Below, piece after piece: positions 1-8,767 of a stretch of 64,000 nucleotides of DNA. Position 1 is the first letter of the stretch. Each line of letters starts with the position of its first letter. Source of the DNA: UBA4742 sp963734965 (GTDB taxonomy: Bacteria > Actinomycetota > Acidimicrobiia > Acidimicrobiales > Acidimicrobilacustridaceae); assembly GCA_963734965.1 (NCBI GenBank), contig CAVTJK010000004.1, positions 868,001 to 932,000 on the forward strand, in the 5' to 3' direction. Below the pieces are notes generated by a model. The model was not told where the DNA came from. It saw only the letters and a list, made by a program, of their open reading frames with translations, and made no database searches. The position numbers and the translations under genes were made by a program.

Positions 1-705
1 CGCCCGTCCGACCGGCTGCTCGATCTCGGCTGCGGATCGGGGGACTTCACCCGGATCGTGGCCGACCTCGTGCCCGATGGCGAGGTGGTCGGGCTCGATC
101 CCCAACCGCCGCTGCTGGCCGAGGCCCGGGCCTGCGCCGGGCCCAACCAGTCCTTCGTCGAGGGACCCGTGCAACACCTCGACCGGCTGTTCCCCGGCGA
201 CGACGAGGCCTTCGATGGCGTCTACAGCCGGGCGGCCATGCAGTGGGTGCCGATGGGCGATCACCCCGGGTATCTGGCCCAGGCCCACCGGCTCGTGCGG
301 CCCGGCGGGTGGTTCCGCCTCGAGATGGGCGGGGCCGGCAACATCCGCGTCATCAGCGCCATCGTCGAACAGATCTCGTTGGCCCACGGTGGGCCGCCGG
401 CGCCGTGGTCGTTCCCCGATGCCGGCACCTACCTCGACCTGATCGAGGCCGCCGGCTTCGTGATCGATCCCGCGGCAGGCGACTACGTGCACACGGTCGG
501 CCAACGCCGCGCCTTCGACCGCGACTCGCTGATCGGTTGGCTGCACAGTCAGTGCTACAAGGGCTTCGAGGTCGACATGCCCGTCGACGAGCACGAGCCG
601 TTCCGCGCCGAGGTCGAGTCGCGCCTCGACGAGCTGCGCCGCCCCGACGGCACGTTCGACCAGACCTACGTCCGCCTCGATGCTCTGGCCCACCGACCTG
701 CTTAG
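1..705 (+). CDS. Class I SAM-dependent methyltransferase, 5' end outside window
   Basis: The reading frame is open from base 1, so the start codon lies upstream of the window. The first visible residues give the SAM-binding motif I (LDLGCGSG, about residues 8-15), followed by an acidic residue closing strand 2 (VVGLDP). The motif ARAAMQWV-like region near residue 78 fits motif post II/III of UbiE/Tam-type enzymes. About 234 residues are visible. The substrate cannot be told. A similar but not identical methyltransferase lies at 6545. A hairpin repeat follows the stop codon within 20 bp. Family assignment is secure from motif I; function is unknown. Confidence 0.85.
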   Translation, partial: RPSDRLLDLGCGSGDFTRIVADLVPDGEVVGLDPQPPLLAEARACAGPNQSFVEGPVQHLDRLFPGDDEAFDGVYSRAAMQWVPMGDHPGYLAQAHRLVRPGGWFRLEMGGAGNIRVISAIVEQISLAHGGPPAPWSFPDAGTYLDLIEAAGFVIDPAAGDYVHTVGQRRAFDRDSLIGWLHSQCYKGFEVDMPVDEHEPFRAEVESRLDELRRPDGTFDQTYVRLDALAHRPA

Positions 706-720
706 CTCGCTCTCAGGACT

Positions 721-767
721 TCTTGCGGCGATTGAGGGCGCCCAGCGCCCCTCATCGCCGCCAAAAG
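721..767. repeat. Intergenic hairpin repeat, copy 1
   Basis: Imperfect 17-base arms (GCGGCGATTGAGGGCGC at 725-741 and its near-complement at 745-761) with a very short loop. Two further copies are at 26353-26400 and 26807-26855, each also just downstream of a stop codon. The position suggests a terminator or a REP-like element. Confidence 0.75.
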
Positions 768-800
768 ACGGGTGTTACTCGCACGCGGCGGAGCCGCTCG

Positions 801-865
801 GTTGTTGACACCCGGATGGGCGGAGCCGCTCGACGGGAGGCTTGCCGACCGGAGAGCCGAGCAAG
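801..865. repeat. Degenerate copy of the dispersed intergenic repeat
   Basis: Contains ACACCCGGATGGGCGGAGCC followed by GGGAGGCTTGCCGACCGGAG. Both blocks match the arrays at 7401-7620 and, in reverse, 16084-16347. It abuts the stop codon of the membrane glycosyltransferase gene on the minus strand. Confidence 0.6.
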
Positions 866-2156
866 CTACGCGACGAATTGGCCGATGCTGAAGCGGCCGA
901 TCATGGCGTACGCGGTCAGGACCAGCGAGACGGCGATCACGGTCATCGACGCGATGCGCAACGGGCGCGGCAGGCGATCGATGGCGGAGGCATAGACCGG
1001 GAACAGCACCCAGTCGGCGAAGGCGAAGCGGTTGAAGCTGGCCAGCACGCTCGAGCACAGCGGCAGCACGATCATGGCCACGCCCAGCATCCACGTCTCC
1101 ATGGGGAACCGATCGCGCCGGGAGAACGCGGCGTAGCCCAGACCGAGCACGACGATGGCGACGCACCACAAATCGAAGTTGCGCGCCACCAGCGACGGGA
1201 TCATCACCGTGCCCGGCCTTGGGCCAGAGGTTCTGGTAGCCCTGGATCACCGTGGTCCACGGCATGCTCAGCGACCGGCCCCAGTCCTTCTGCACGCCGA
1301 TGAAGGCGAAGGCGTTGCCGACCTGGGCCTGCATCATGATCAGCACGGCGATGAAGCTGCTGGCCCCGGCGGCGGCGTAGGCCCAGCACCACTTGTCGAT
1401 GCGGCGCTCGCGGATGATCCGGGCCAGCACCAGGACGGCCGGGATCAGGATGCCGACGCTGCGGGTCGCGCCCATCCCGATCAGCAGCGCCGTCGCCAGC
1501 CCGCGCTTGCCCCGGCGATCGGCCCACACCGCCCCGGCGCCAAGGGCGATGAACATCCCCTCGCTGTAGAAGGCCCACAGGAACAGCGAAGACGGGAACA
1601 GCGCGAACAAGAGCACGGCACGTCGGGCGATGCGCTCGCCGCGCCACGCCTTCGACACGCCCCAGACCGCGATGAAGGCGCTCAGCCCGGTGACGGTGGC
1701 CACGGTGTGGACAGCCAGGAGATCCGACCCCGTCAGCTTCCAGATCGGCCAGCCCAGCCACGACACGCCGGGGAAGAACGCGTTCGACGGCATGATCCAT
1801 CGCGGGTGCACGTAGCCGATGTGCATGATCCGCAGGTAGTGCTGCGAGTCGTAGAAGAAGGCGCCGTACTGGGCGTCGCCCCCGAGGAACAGGCTGACGG
1901 CCAGCTCGGCCAGCCGCCACACGCCGTACAGCGCGACGGGGAACCAGATGCCGGGAAGCCAGCGCCGCCCACTCGCTCGCCAGCGGGCGAGCGGCTGCCA
2001 GCGCTTGGACCCAGATGTCCGTCCCTCGATCGCCGGGGTACGTTCGACCGGCTCGGCGACCTCGGTGATGGTCAGCGCGGGCGCTGCGGACCGCTCGCCG
2101 ACGGGCGCGTCGTCGAGCGGAACGGTCGTCACGGCTCCAGATCGTAGATAGGACAA
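866..2156 (-). CDS. PIG-V-like integral membrane glycosyltransferase (one frame change)
   Basis: A polytopic membrane protein of about 430 residues. After a roughly 60-residue cytoplasmic N-terminus come many hydrophobic segments. The loop with FYDSQHYLRI followed by NAFFPG resembles the catalytic first lumenal loop (W/YDS...YLxIAxxGY...FFP) of PIG-V-type mannosyltransferases, which use polyprenyl-phosphate sugars. The reading frame changes near 1207-1212 in a GGG run. Removing one G joins NLWPKAG to TVMIPSLVARN and restores the C-terminal membrane half. The track start is TTG at 2156; GTG at 2132 is an alternative with a GGAG only 2 bases upstream. The acceptor is unknown, and the family call rests on loop similarity seen by eye. 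Confidence 0.7.
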
Positions 2157-2165
2157 GCAGGACTC

Positions 2166-2192
2166 GTCAGGTCAGGCGAGCCTGAACGACAC
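2166..2192. promoter_or_regulatory. Small palindrome between SDR and glycosyltransferase
   Basis: TCAGGCGAGCCTGA is a perfect six-base inverted repeat with a GA centre. A half-site of the window's recurrent operator (CGTCAG) lies next to it. It could be an operator or a weak hairpin; there is no T tract. Confidence 0.3.
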
Positions 2193-2214
2193 CTGACAGG
2201 GTCCGGTCGGCCGC

Positions 2215-2995
2215 TCACTCCCCCAGCAGCTCACGCAGCAGGTGGTCGACCTGGGCGCTCGGCAGCAGGCTCCCGCCGTCGACCACGAGGTTGTGACCGG
2301 TCACGTAGCGAGCCCGGTCGCTGGCCAGGAAGACGACGGGTTCGGCCACGTCGGCCGCGGTTCCGGCCCGACCGAGGGGCGTGGCCGCCTCGAGCGGTCC
2401 GATCCAGGCGGGGTTGGAGAAGGCGAACTCGGTGAGCGGCGTCCGGATGAAACCCGGTGAGACGCAGTTGACCCGGATGGCATCGGGCCCGTATTCGAGG
2501 GCCGCGCTCTTGGTCAGGGCGATGACGGCGGCCTTGGCCGCGGCATACGGCGACTCGCCTCGCGTCGGGCGCAGGCCGCTCACCGACGCCATGTTCACGA
2601 TGCTCCCGCCGCCCGCGGCGCGCAACAGCGGGACAGCGGCGCGCACGCCGTTGAAGGTCCCCTTGAGGTTCACGTCCACGAGCAGGTCGACTTCAGCCGG
2701 CGTGTACGCGTGCATGCGGCTTGAGCGACCCGATGCCGGCGTTGTTGAACACGACGGTGAGGCCGCCGAGCTCGGTGGCGGCGCGCTCGAACGCGGTCGT
2801 CAGCGCGTCGGCGTCGGCCACGTCGACGGAGATGGCGAGCGCACCGATGTCAGCGGCCACCGCGTCGGCCGCGGCCGCGTCGCGATCGAGCACGGCCACA
2901 CGCGCCCCTTCGGCCGTCATCAGCCGGGCCGTGGCCTCGCCGATCCCGTTGCCGCCGCCGGTGACGATCGCCCGCTGCCCATCGAGGAGTCCCAT
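2215..2995 (-). CDS. Short-chain dehydrogenase/reductase (one frame change)
   Basis: Classical SDR of about 260 residues that oxidises or reduces an alcohol/ketone with NAD(P). The cofactor motif TGGGNGIG lies near residue 12, NNAG near 88 and the catalytic YAAAK near 155; the C-terminal half includes the usual VTGHNLVVDGG end. The frame is broken at about 2710. The N-terminal part ends in GSLKPHARVHAG, and the C-terminal part resumes as MHAYTPAEVDLL. One extra C explains it (LKP-MHAYTPAEVD). The substrate cannot be assigned. The neighbouring minus-strand genes are not obviously linked. Confidence 0.85.
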
Positions 2996-3064
2996 GGCCC
3001 GCGTTGCTAGCAGTTCGGCGGGGCCGTCACACGTCCATCACCCTGCCGCCGAGACAGGCGGTGA

Positions 3065-3913
3065 TCAGGGCAACAGGAGCTTGGTCAGCCGCCGGTTGGC
3101 CACCGACAACCCGACCGAACCCATGACGGCCAGGTACACGACATGGACGAGTAGTCCCGGCCCGACATCGCCGAGCACCAGTGCCCGTTCGAGGGCGACG
3201 CCCTGGTAGAGCGGCGTGCACCGGATCACCCACTGCAGGCCCGTCGGGTAGCGGCTGAGCGGGAAGAAGGTGGCCGAGAACAGGAACATCGGAACGATGG
3301 CCAGGTTCACGAGGTCGAAGTCGATGAACGACCGCATGTAGGTGGTGGCCCCGAGCCCGGCCCCGGCGAACCCGAATCCGATGAGCACGGCAACGGGGAC
3401 GCACAGCAGCGCCCACCACGACGTCGTCAGTCGGAGCAGCACCATGGCGATGATGAAGGAGCCGGCGTAGAGCGATGCCCGCAGCAGCGACCACAGCAAC
3501 TCGCCGTTGAGCAGGTCGATGGGTCGCATCGGCGTGGCGAGGGTCGCCTGGTAGGTGTGGATGTACTTCAGCTTCACGAAGAAGTTGAAGGTCGAGTCGA
3601 AGATCGGACCCATCATCGCGGAGGAGGCCAGCAGCCCTGCCGCTACGAAGGACTTGTACGACACGACCTGTCCCGACGCCAGCGTCACGCTGCCGACCAG
3701 CTTGCCGACGCCGATGCCGATGGAGAACAGGAAGAAGATCGGCTCGACCATCACCGACAGGAAGATCAGCCACATGCCGCGCCAGGCGATGATGTTGCGC
3801 TCGAGCATGCGCAGGGGCGGCGACATCGACGCGCCAGGCAGCACCCGGGACCACGCCGGTCGCTTGGGCAGGGGCTGGGTCTGCTCGACTGGGGCGGTGT
3901 CGGTCGTGCTCAC
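3065..3913 (-). CDS. ABC-2 type transporter permease (second of pair)
   Basis: A 282-residue inner-membrane permease of the DrrB/ABC-2 family with six predicted hydrophobic segments and the family's conserved stretch before the fifth (PMFLFSATFFPLSRYP). The N-terminal 35 residues are cytoplasmic and proline-rich. It overlaps the upstream permease by four bases (ATGA), so the two are translationally coupled. The upstream ATPase at 4704-5666 completes a DrrAB-like exporter of the drug, polyketide or lipid efflux type. The substrate is unknown. Confidence 0.9.
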   Translation of the reverse strand: MSTTDTAPVEQTQPLPKRPAWSRVLPGASMSPPLRMLERNIIAWRGMWLIFLSVMVEPIFFLFSIGIGVGKLVGSVTLASGQVVSYKSFVAAGLLASSAMMGPIFDSTFNFFVKLKYIHTYQATLATPMRPIDLLNGELLWSLLRASLYAGSFIIAMVLLRLTTSWWALLCVPVAVLIGFGFAGAGLGATTYMRSFIDFDLVNLAIVPMFLFSATFFPLSRYPTGLQWVIRCTPLYQGVALERALVLGDVGPGLLVHVVYLAVMGSVGLSVANRRLTKLLLP

Positions 3914-4695
3914 GTGGCCAACCGCCCCTTGAAGGTGCGCAGGCCCCAGACCACGCCGACCAACAGGTAGGCCCCCAGCACGGCGATGTGGGCGAGCACG
4001 CCGAGTGCCCCTCCCGGACCGACTGTGCCCGTCGTGGCGTCACGGCAGAGCTCGACGCTGTGCCACAGCGGCGAGATCCAGGCGAACGGGCGCAGCACCG
4101 CCGGGAGCTGGCTCACCGGGAAGAACGTGCCCGAGAACAGGAACATGGGCAGCATCAGAAAGCGCAGGATCAAGGCGAAGTTGTGGTCGGTCTCCTGTGT
4201 CGCGGCGAAGGCGGTGAGGATGGACGAGAAGGACAGGGCCCCGAGCACCGCGGCCGGTATGGCCAGGACGCCCCACGGGGAGACGACCGCGCCGAGCAAC
4301 GTGGCCACGATCAGGAACGACGTGGCGGTCATCGCCAGTCGGATGGCGATCCACGCCAGGTTGCCGATGTACACGTCACCCGGCGTCATGGGCGACGCCA
4401 CCATGCCGTGGTAGAAGCGCATCCACTTGAAGCCGGCCATGACCGGCCAGAGCGACTCGCCGGTGGCGTTCTGCAGCGCGGTGGCCGCCATCAGGCCAGG
4501 CGCCACGAACTCGAGGTAGCTGAGGCCGTCGACGGTGTGACCGGCAGCCGAGATCATGCCGCCGAGCCCGACGCCCATGGCCAACAGGTACAACGCCGGT
4601 TGCACGAACTGGCTGAACGCCGTCCCTCGCCAGAGCCGCCGGTAGATGGCGGCCTCGCGCTCGATGTACCGCAGGGCAGGTGCGCTCGCGGCCAT
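3910..4695 (-). CDS. ABC-2 type transporter permease (first of pair)
   Basis: A 261-residue membrane protein with six hydrophobic segments and the ABC-2 hallmark PMFLFSGTFFPVSQLP near residues 177-192. It is paralogous to the gene at 3065: both share the FLFS(G/A)TFFP block and the region around MxGFKWMRFYH / FVKLKYIHTY. It lies eight bases downstream of the ATPase gene and overlaps the next permease by four bases, giving a three-gene operon. The two permeases probably form a heterodimer; this is inferred from the gene pair. Confidence 0.9.
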   Translation of the reverse strand: MAASAPALRYIEREAAIYRRLWRGTAFSQFVQPALYLLAMGVGLGGMISAAGHTVDGLSYLEFVAPGLMAATALQNATGESLWPVMAGFKWMRFYHGMVASPMTPGDVYIGNLAWIAIRLAMTATSFLIVATLLGAVVSPWGVLAIPAAVLGALSFSSILTAFAATQETDHNFALILRFLMLPMFLFSGTFFPVSQLPAVLRPFAWISPLWHSVELCRDATTGTVGPGGALGVLAHIAVLGAYLLVGVVWGLRTFKGRLAT

Positions 4696-4703
4696 CGGGA
4701 TCC

Positions 4704-5666
4704 TCAGTCCTCGACCAGCGTGCGGCCGGTCAGGATCAGGAAGACGTCCTCGAGGCTGCTGCGCCGCACGAGGACGGTGGCCGGCTGGAACCCGTCGGCG
4801 TGCATCTTGGCTACGAGCGTGTCCCCGTCGTCGGTGTAGACGAGGACCCGATCGGCGAGGATCTCGACGCGATCACCCGTGGACCGGACCTGGTCGAGCA
4901 TCGCGTCGAGCACGGGACCCAGCCCCCCGGCCTCGATGTCGGTCGAGCCCAACCGCAGCTCGACGACCTCGCGAGTGACGTGACGTTCGATCAGCGCCGC
5001 CGGCGATCCCTCGTCGACGATGCGACCGCCGTCCATGACGACCAGCCGATCGCACAGCCGCTCAGCCTCGTCCATGTAGTGGGTGGTCAACACCTGGGTC
5101 ACGCCCTGCTGCTTGAGCCGGTACAGCCGCTCCCAGACCAGATGGCGGGCCTGGGGATCGAGGCCGGTGGTGGGCTCGTCGAGCAGCAACAGATCCGGTT
5201 CGTTGACCAGCGCCCGGGCGATGGTCAGCCGTCGCTTCATCCCGCCCGAGAGCGGATCGACCTTGCTCTCGGCCCGATCACCGAGCTGCACGAAGTCGAG
5301 CAGCTCGCGCGTGCGCTCGCGCAACACGGATCTCGAGATCCCGAAGTAGCGCCCGTAGATGATGAGGTTGTCGGCCACGCTGAGCTCGAGGTCGAGGTTG
5401 TCCTCCTGCGGGACCACGCCCAACCGGCCACGGATGCGCGGCCCATCGGTCGTCGGGTCGCCTTCGAGCACTCGCAGGGTTCCGCTGGTGAGCGGGGACA
5501 CGCAGGCGATCATCCGCATCGTCGAGCTCTTGCCGGCCCCGTTGGGCCCGAGGAACCCGAACACCTCACCCCGCTCGACCTGGAAGTCGATGCCGTCGAC
5601 GGCCACGAAGTCGTCGAACCGCTTCGTGAGCGCGTGCGCCTCGACCAACATCACCGGAGTCCCCAC
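4704..5666 (-). CDS. ABC transporter ATPase, DrrA type
   Basis: A 320-residue ATPase. Walker A is GPNGAGKS at about residues 40-47. The signature is LSGGM near 142, Walker B is LLLLDEPTTGLD near 160-171, and TTHYMDEAERLCDR follows as the H-loop region. The roughly 90-residue tail after the nucleotide domain is typical of DrrA/daunorubicin-resistance ATPases. It powers export through the two adjacent ABC-2 permeases. The start could be GTG 5666 or the ATG four codons later. The gene is intact. Confidence 0.93.
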   Translation of the reverse strand: MGTPVMLVEAHALTKRFDDFVAVDGIDFQVERGEVFGFLGPNGAGKSSTMRMIACVSPLTSGTLRVLEGDPTTDGPRIRGRLGVVPQEDNLDLELSVADNLIIYGRYFGISRSVLRERTRELLDFVQLGDRAESKVDPLSGGMKRRLTIARALVNEPDLLLLDEPTTGLDPQARHLVWERLYRLKQQGVTQVLTTHYMDEAERLCDRLVVMDGGRIVDEGSPAALIERHVTREVVELRLGSTDIEAGGLGPVLDAMLDQVRSTGDRVEILADRVLVYTDDGDTLVAKMHADGFQPATVLVRRSSLEDVFLILTGRTLVED

Positions 5667-5727
5667 ACGAGCACGCTATCCACGACCTGGTGTGGTCGAT
5701 GGCTGGGTTTTCGAGGAGTAGGTCAGC

Positions 5728-6480
5728 TCAGGTCGACCAGTCGCGTGGTCCGGGGCGGCGGAAGAACTCGTCGCGGGTTCCCAGCCGGAAGCCAGGCAAG
5801 CCGATCTGATCCACCAGGCTGGTCACCTGGCTCGGTTGGCACAGCAGGGCCTGGACCTTGGTGTCGGTGAGCTCGTCGTCGCACTCGAACCAGAGCTCGA
5901 GGTCGTCGGCCTCGACCGCCGGCGGCGCGTCATCGGTCATCATGATCGTCTCGGGCTCGACCTGAGCCATGAAGGTCGCGTTCCACTCGTAGGTCTTGGT
6001 CGCGTAGAGCAGACGGGCCGAGTCGAGCGCGGCCTGGTCGAAGGCCAAGGTCGCCCAGCGACTGACGGCGATGTGGTCGACGTGGCCGGTCATGCCGTCG
6101 CGACCGAACGTGAGCACGGTGTCGGGCTGCACCTCGGCCATCAGGTCTGCCAGCGCGGCGACCGGTTCGTCGACGGTGACCAGATGGCATCGGCCGTCCT
6201 CGTAGTCGAGCCACCGGTGATCGCTGACCCCCAAGACCCCGAGGCAGGCGTCGAGCTCGGACTCGCGTATGGCCTTGCGCTCGTCGACCGATCGGCTCTC
6301 GAGGTCCTCGAACCCCGCCTCGCCTCGCGTCGCGGTCACGCACACCACGCGCTGACCAGCGGCGACCGCCGCGGCCATCAGCCCGCCCGACAGATAGGCC
6401 TCGTCGTCGGGGTGGCCCCAGATGCCCAAGATGGTGCCCAGCTCACCGATTCGGTCGCGATCCACGGGTCCCCCACTCAT
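5728..6480 (-). CDS. PIG-L (LmbE-like) deacetylase
   Basis: A 250-residue zinc-dependent N-acetylglucosaminyl deacetylase-family protein. The zinc-binding motif HPDDE is at residues 23-27, and the second histidine pair (GHVDHIAVSRW) is about 120 residues later. Actinobacterial relatives act on mycothiol intermediates or conjugates (MshB, Mca) or on antibiotic sugars. The sequence cannot separate these, and there are no mycothiol genes next door. It is intact and in a monocistronic position, with the methyltransferase at 6545 diverging from it. Confidence 0.88.
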   Translation of the reverse strand: MSGGPVDRDRIGELGTILGIWGHPDDEAYLSGGLMAAAVAAGQRVVCVTATRGEAGFEDLESRSVDERKAIRESELDACLGVLGVSDHRWLDYEDGRCHLVTVDEPVAALADLMAEVQPDTVLTFGRDGMTGHVDHIAVSRWATLAFDQAALDSARLLYATKTYEWNATFMAQVEPETIMMTDDAPPAVEADDLELWFECDDELTDTKVQALLCQPSQVTSLVDQIGLPGFRLGTRDEFFRRPGPRDWST

Positions 6481-6544
6481 GACGTCGGTCGGTTGCCGAC
6501 ATCATGGTCGACAGGCGGCGGGGCCTGCCGATTAACGTTCGGCG

Positions 6545-7396
6545 ATGGTCCCCGAACCGGGTGACGCCCCCGACCTGACGGTCGGCTTCACCGAGGTCGA
6601 CGCCCAGCCCGACGTGTCGCCGCTCGTCGCGGGCATGGAGGCGACGGCCCGATGGCCCTCGGTGCGCTACCTCCGGGCCTGGGAGCGAGAGCACCTCGGG
6701 TTGGTCCCGGGTGAGCACCTGATCGACGTCGGATGCGGGCTCGGCGATGCTGCCCTGGCGTTGGCCGAGGACGTGGCACCGGGTGGGCGAGTGCTCGGCC
6801 TCGACCTGAGCGAGGCCATGTTGGCGGTGGCCCGTGGGGCCGCCGCGCCCGGCGACACCGACGTCGAGTTCCGTACCGCCGATGCGTCGTCGCTCGATGT
6901 GGACGACGACTCGTTCGATGCCTGTCGCTCCGAGCGCATGTTGCAGTGGGTGCCGGACGTGACGGCCGCGGTGGGCGAGATGGTCCGTGTCGTCCGTCCG
7001 GGTGGACGTCTGACGCTCATCGACAGCGACTGGCGGACCCTGGCCGGGGACTTCGACGACACCCAGGCGTTCAACGAGGTGCGCGACGCGATGCTCGAGC
7101 TTCGCGGGGCGAGCGCCAATGCGGGCAGCCAGACGCTCAACATCTGCCGCGAGCTGGGTCTGACCCAGCTCGAATGCTCGGCCGCCGCTCACGTCTGGAC
7201 CGAATGGGACCCCGACACCGATCCCGGACCAGCCGGGCTGTTCCCCATGCGGGGCGTGCTGTCCCAGCTGGGCGAGCTGGGTTTGACCGACCCCGCGGTG
7301 GTCGAGCGCTTCCTCGTCTGCGCCGAGACGGCGGGCCGTCAGGATCGCTTCAGCATGTCCCTGACCATGACCGCCGTGTTCGGACGAGTTCCCTAG
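6545..7396 (+). CDS. Class I SAM-dependent methyltransferase
   Basis: A 283-residue methyltransferase with motif I LIDVGCGLGDAALALA near residues 59-74, the acidic LGLDLS near 87, and CRSERMLQWV near 130, as in UbiE/ArsM-like enzymes. The extended N-terminus (ADVSPLVAGMEATARWP-like) is shared with small-molecule methyltransferases of actinobacteria. Its acceptor is unknown. The 224-base space downstream is filled by a three-copy repeat. Confidence 0.88.
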   Translation: MVPEPGDAPDLTVGFTEVDAQPDVSPLVAGMEATARWPSVRYLRAWEREHLGLVPGEHLIDVGCGLGDAALALAEDVAPGGRVLGLDLSEAMLAVARGAAAPGDTDVEFRTADASSLDVDDDSFDACRSERMLQWVPDVTAAVGEMVRVVRPGGRLTLIDSDWRTLAGDFDDTQAFNEVRDAMLELRGASANAGSQTLNICRELGLTQLECSAAAHVWTEWDPDTDPGPAGLFPMRGVLSQLGELGLTDPAVVERFLVCAETAGRQDRFSMSLTMTAVFGRVP

Positions 7397-7400
7397 TCGC

Positions 7401-7620
7401 GCCACAGCCACTCGCGAGATTTGACCCGGATGGCGAAGCGCCCGCAGGGAGGCTCGCCGACCGGAGGGCCAACAAGTGGCCACAGCCACTCGCGAGATGA
7501 AACCCGGATGGCGAAGCGCCCGCAGGGAGGCTCGCCGACCAGCAAGTGGCCACAGCCACTCGCGAGATGAAACCCGGATGGCGAAGCGCCCGCAGGGAGG
7601 CTCGCCGACCGGAGGGCCAA
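7401..7620. repeat. Three-copy intergenic tandem repeat
   Basis: Units start at 7401, 7479 and 7549. Each contains GATGAAACCCGGATGGCGAA (a variant in the first) and GCCCGCAGGGAGGCTCGCCG. Spacing is about 70-78 bases because the tail (GGAGGGCCAACAAGTG) is truncated in copy 2. The array fills the gap between the convergent methyltransferase and SDR stop codons. The same core in reverse makes up the array at 16084. Confidence 0.9.
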
Positions 7621-8385
7621 TCAGGTCGCCAGGACGCCGCCGTCGACGGCGAGGGCGTGGCCGGTCACGAAGCTCGCCGCCGGTGAGCACAGCCACACGA
7701 TGGCCTGGGCGATCTCGGTCGGCTCGGCCAGCCGCCCGATGGGGGTGACCTTGCCCATGTGCTGCAACGCCTGCTGGTCGCCGCCGACGAACCCTTCGAG
7801 CATCGGCGTGTGCACGTTGCCCGGGCACACGGCGTTGACCCGCACCCCCTGGCGGGCGTATTCGAGGGCCACGCTCTTGGTCAGGCCGACGACCCCGTGC
7901 TTGCTGGCCACGTAGGCCGGCAGGTGAGCGAAGCCCATGAGCCCGGCGGCGGAGGCCACGTTGACCACGGTCCCACCGTCGCTCTCGAGCAGCGCCGGGA
8001 TCTCGGCCTGGAGGCAGAGGAACGTCCCGGTGAGGTTGACGGCCAGCGTGTGCTGCCAGTCGTCGAGGAGCTGTTCGCCGAAGGGCTTGTAGGTGCCGCT
8101 CGTGCCGGCGTTGTTCACCGCGGCGTCGAGGCGACCGAACCGGCTGAGGGTTGCGGCCACCATGGCCTCGACCTGGGCCTGATCCGAGACGTCGGCCACC
8201 GTCGAGGCCACCGGGGCGCCCTGCCGACCGAGGGCCTGTGCCGTGTCGGCCGCCTTGGTCTCGTCGAGGTCGACGACCATCACCGAGGCGCCACGCGCCG
8301 CGAACAACTCGGCGGTGGCGCGCCCGATGCCGGACGCGCCCCCGGTGACCAGCGCGACCACTCCGTCGAGATCGGCTTCGGTCAT
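7621..8385 (-). CDS. Short-chain dehydrogenase/reductase
   Basis: A classical SDR of 254 residues from ATG 8385. The start is chosen because it overlaps the upstream EthD gene's TGA as ATGA, and the cofactor motif TGGASGIG then falls near residue 13. NNAG and YVASK active-site motifs follow, and the protein ends VTGHALAVDGG. It forms an operon with the EthD-domain gene and a second SDR (8768-9547), all coupled by 4-base overlaps. This suggests successive oxidations of one substrate, which is not identifiable. Confidence 0.9.
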   Translation of the reverse strand: MTEADLDGVVALVTGGASGIGRATAELFAARGASVMVVDLDETKAADTAQALGRQGAPVASTVADVSDQAQVEAMVAATLSRFGRLDAAVNNAGTSGTYKPFGEQLLDDWQHTLAVNLTGTFLCLQAEIPALLESDGGTVVNVASAAGLMGFAHLPAYVASKHGVVGLTKSVALEYARQGVRVNAVCPGNVHTPMLEGFVGGDQQALQHMGKVTPIGRLAEPTEIAQAIVWLCSPAASFVTGHALAVDGGVLAT

Positions 8386-8747
8386 GGCGCGGTCGAGACG
8401 GGTCCGTCCATGGCGACGATCGGTTCTTCGGTGATCATCCACACGAACGCGTCACGGTCCAGGAACTTCTTCTCGTCGGGCTCGATGAGCTCGGCGTACA
8501 TCGGCTCGGTGGTGAAGGCGAGGAACTCGTCGACCGAGGTGAACCACTGGATCGTGATGCCGTCGTAGCCGGGCGTACCGCACCACTCGGGTTGGGGGAC
8601 CCGCCGGTGCTGTTCGTAGCGCACGACGTGGCGAGCAAGCTCGGGGGTCGAACGGATCAGCGGCGCGTGGTGCTCGAACCAGTGGTCGTAGAACTCGTCG
8701 AGTGAGAGACCTTCCTTGCGCTTCAAGAAGCAGACCAGCTTGACCAT
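8382..8747 (-). CDS. EthD-domain protein
   Basis: A small protein of about 121 residues with a ferredoxin-like EthD fold: an N-terminal KLVCFLKRKEGLS, then FYDHWFEHHAPL, and an acidic C-terminus. EthD-domain proteins accompany ether- or steroid-degrading oxygenases and aromatic enzymes; their exact role is often undefined. I prefer ATG 8747 because GGAGAGG lies about 8 bases upstream. A GTG at 8771, overlapping the preceding SDR stop codon, would add eight residues. It sits between two SDRs in one operon. Confidence 0.8.
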   Translation of the reverse strand: MVKLVCFLKRKEGLSLDEFYDHWFEHHAPLIRSTPELARHVVRYEQHRRVPQPEWCGTPGYDGITIQWFTSVDEFLAFTTEPMYAELIEPDEKKFLDRDAFVWMITEEPIVAMDGPVSTAP

Positions 8748-8767
8748 GGGTTCATCCTCTCCCGCGC

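Noticed and set aside
5728..6480. Mycothiol deacetylase (mshB) or conjugate amidase (mca)
   Set aside because: The HPDDE and GHxDH motifs are common to the whole PIG-L family and no other mycothiol gene is adjacent, so only the family is claimed.
7401..7620. Repeats as a CRISPR array
   Set aside because: There are no unique spacers between units; the whole unit is repeated and no cas gene is present. The same holds for 16084-16347.
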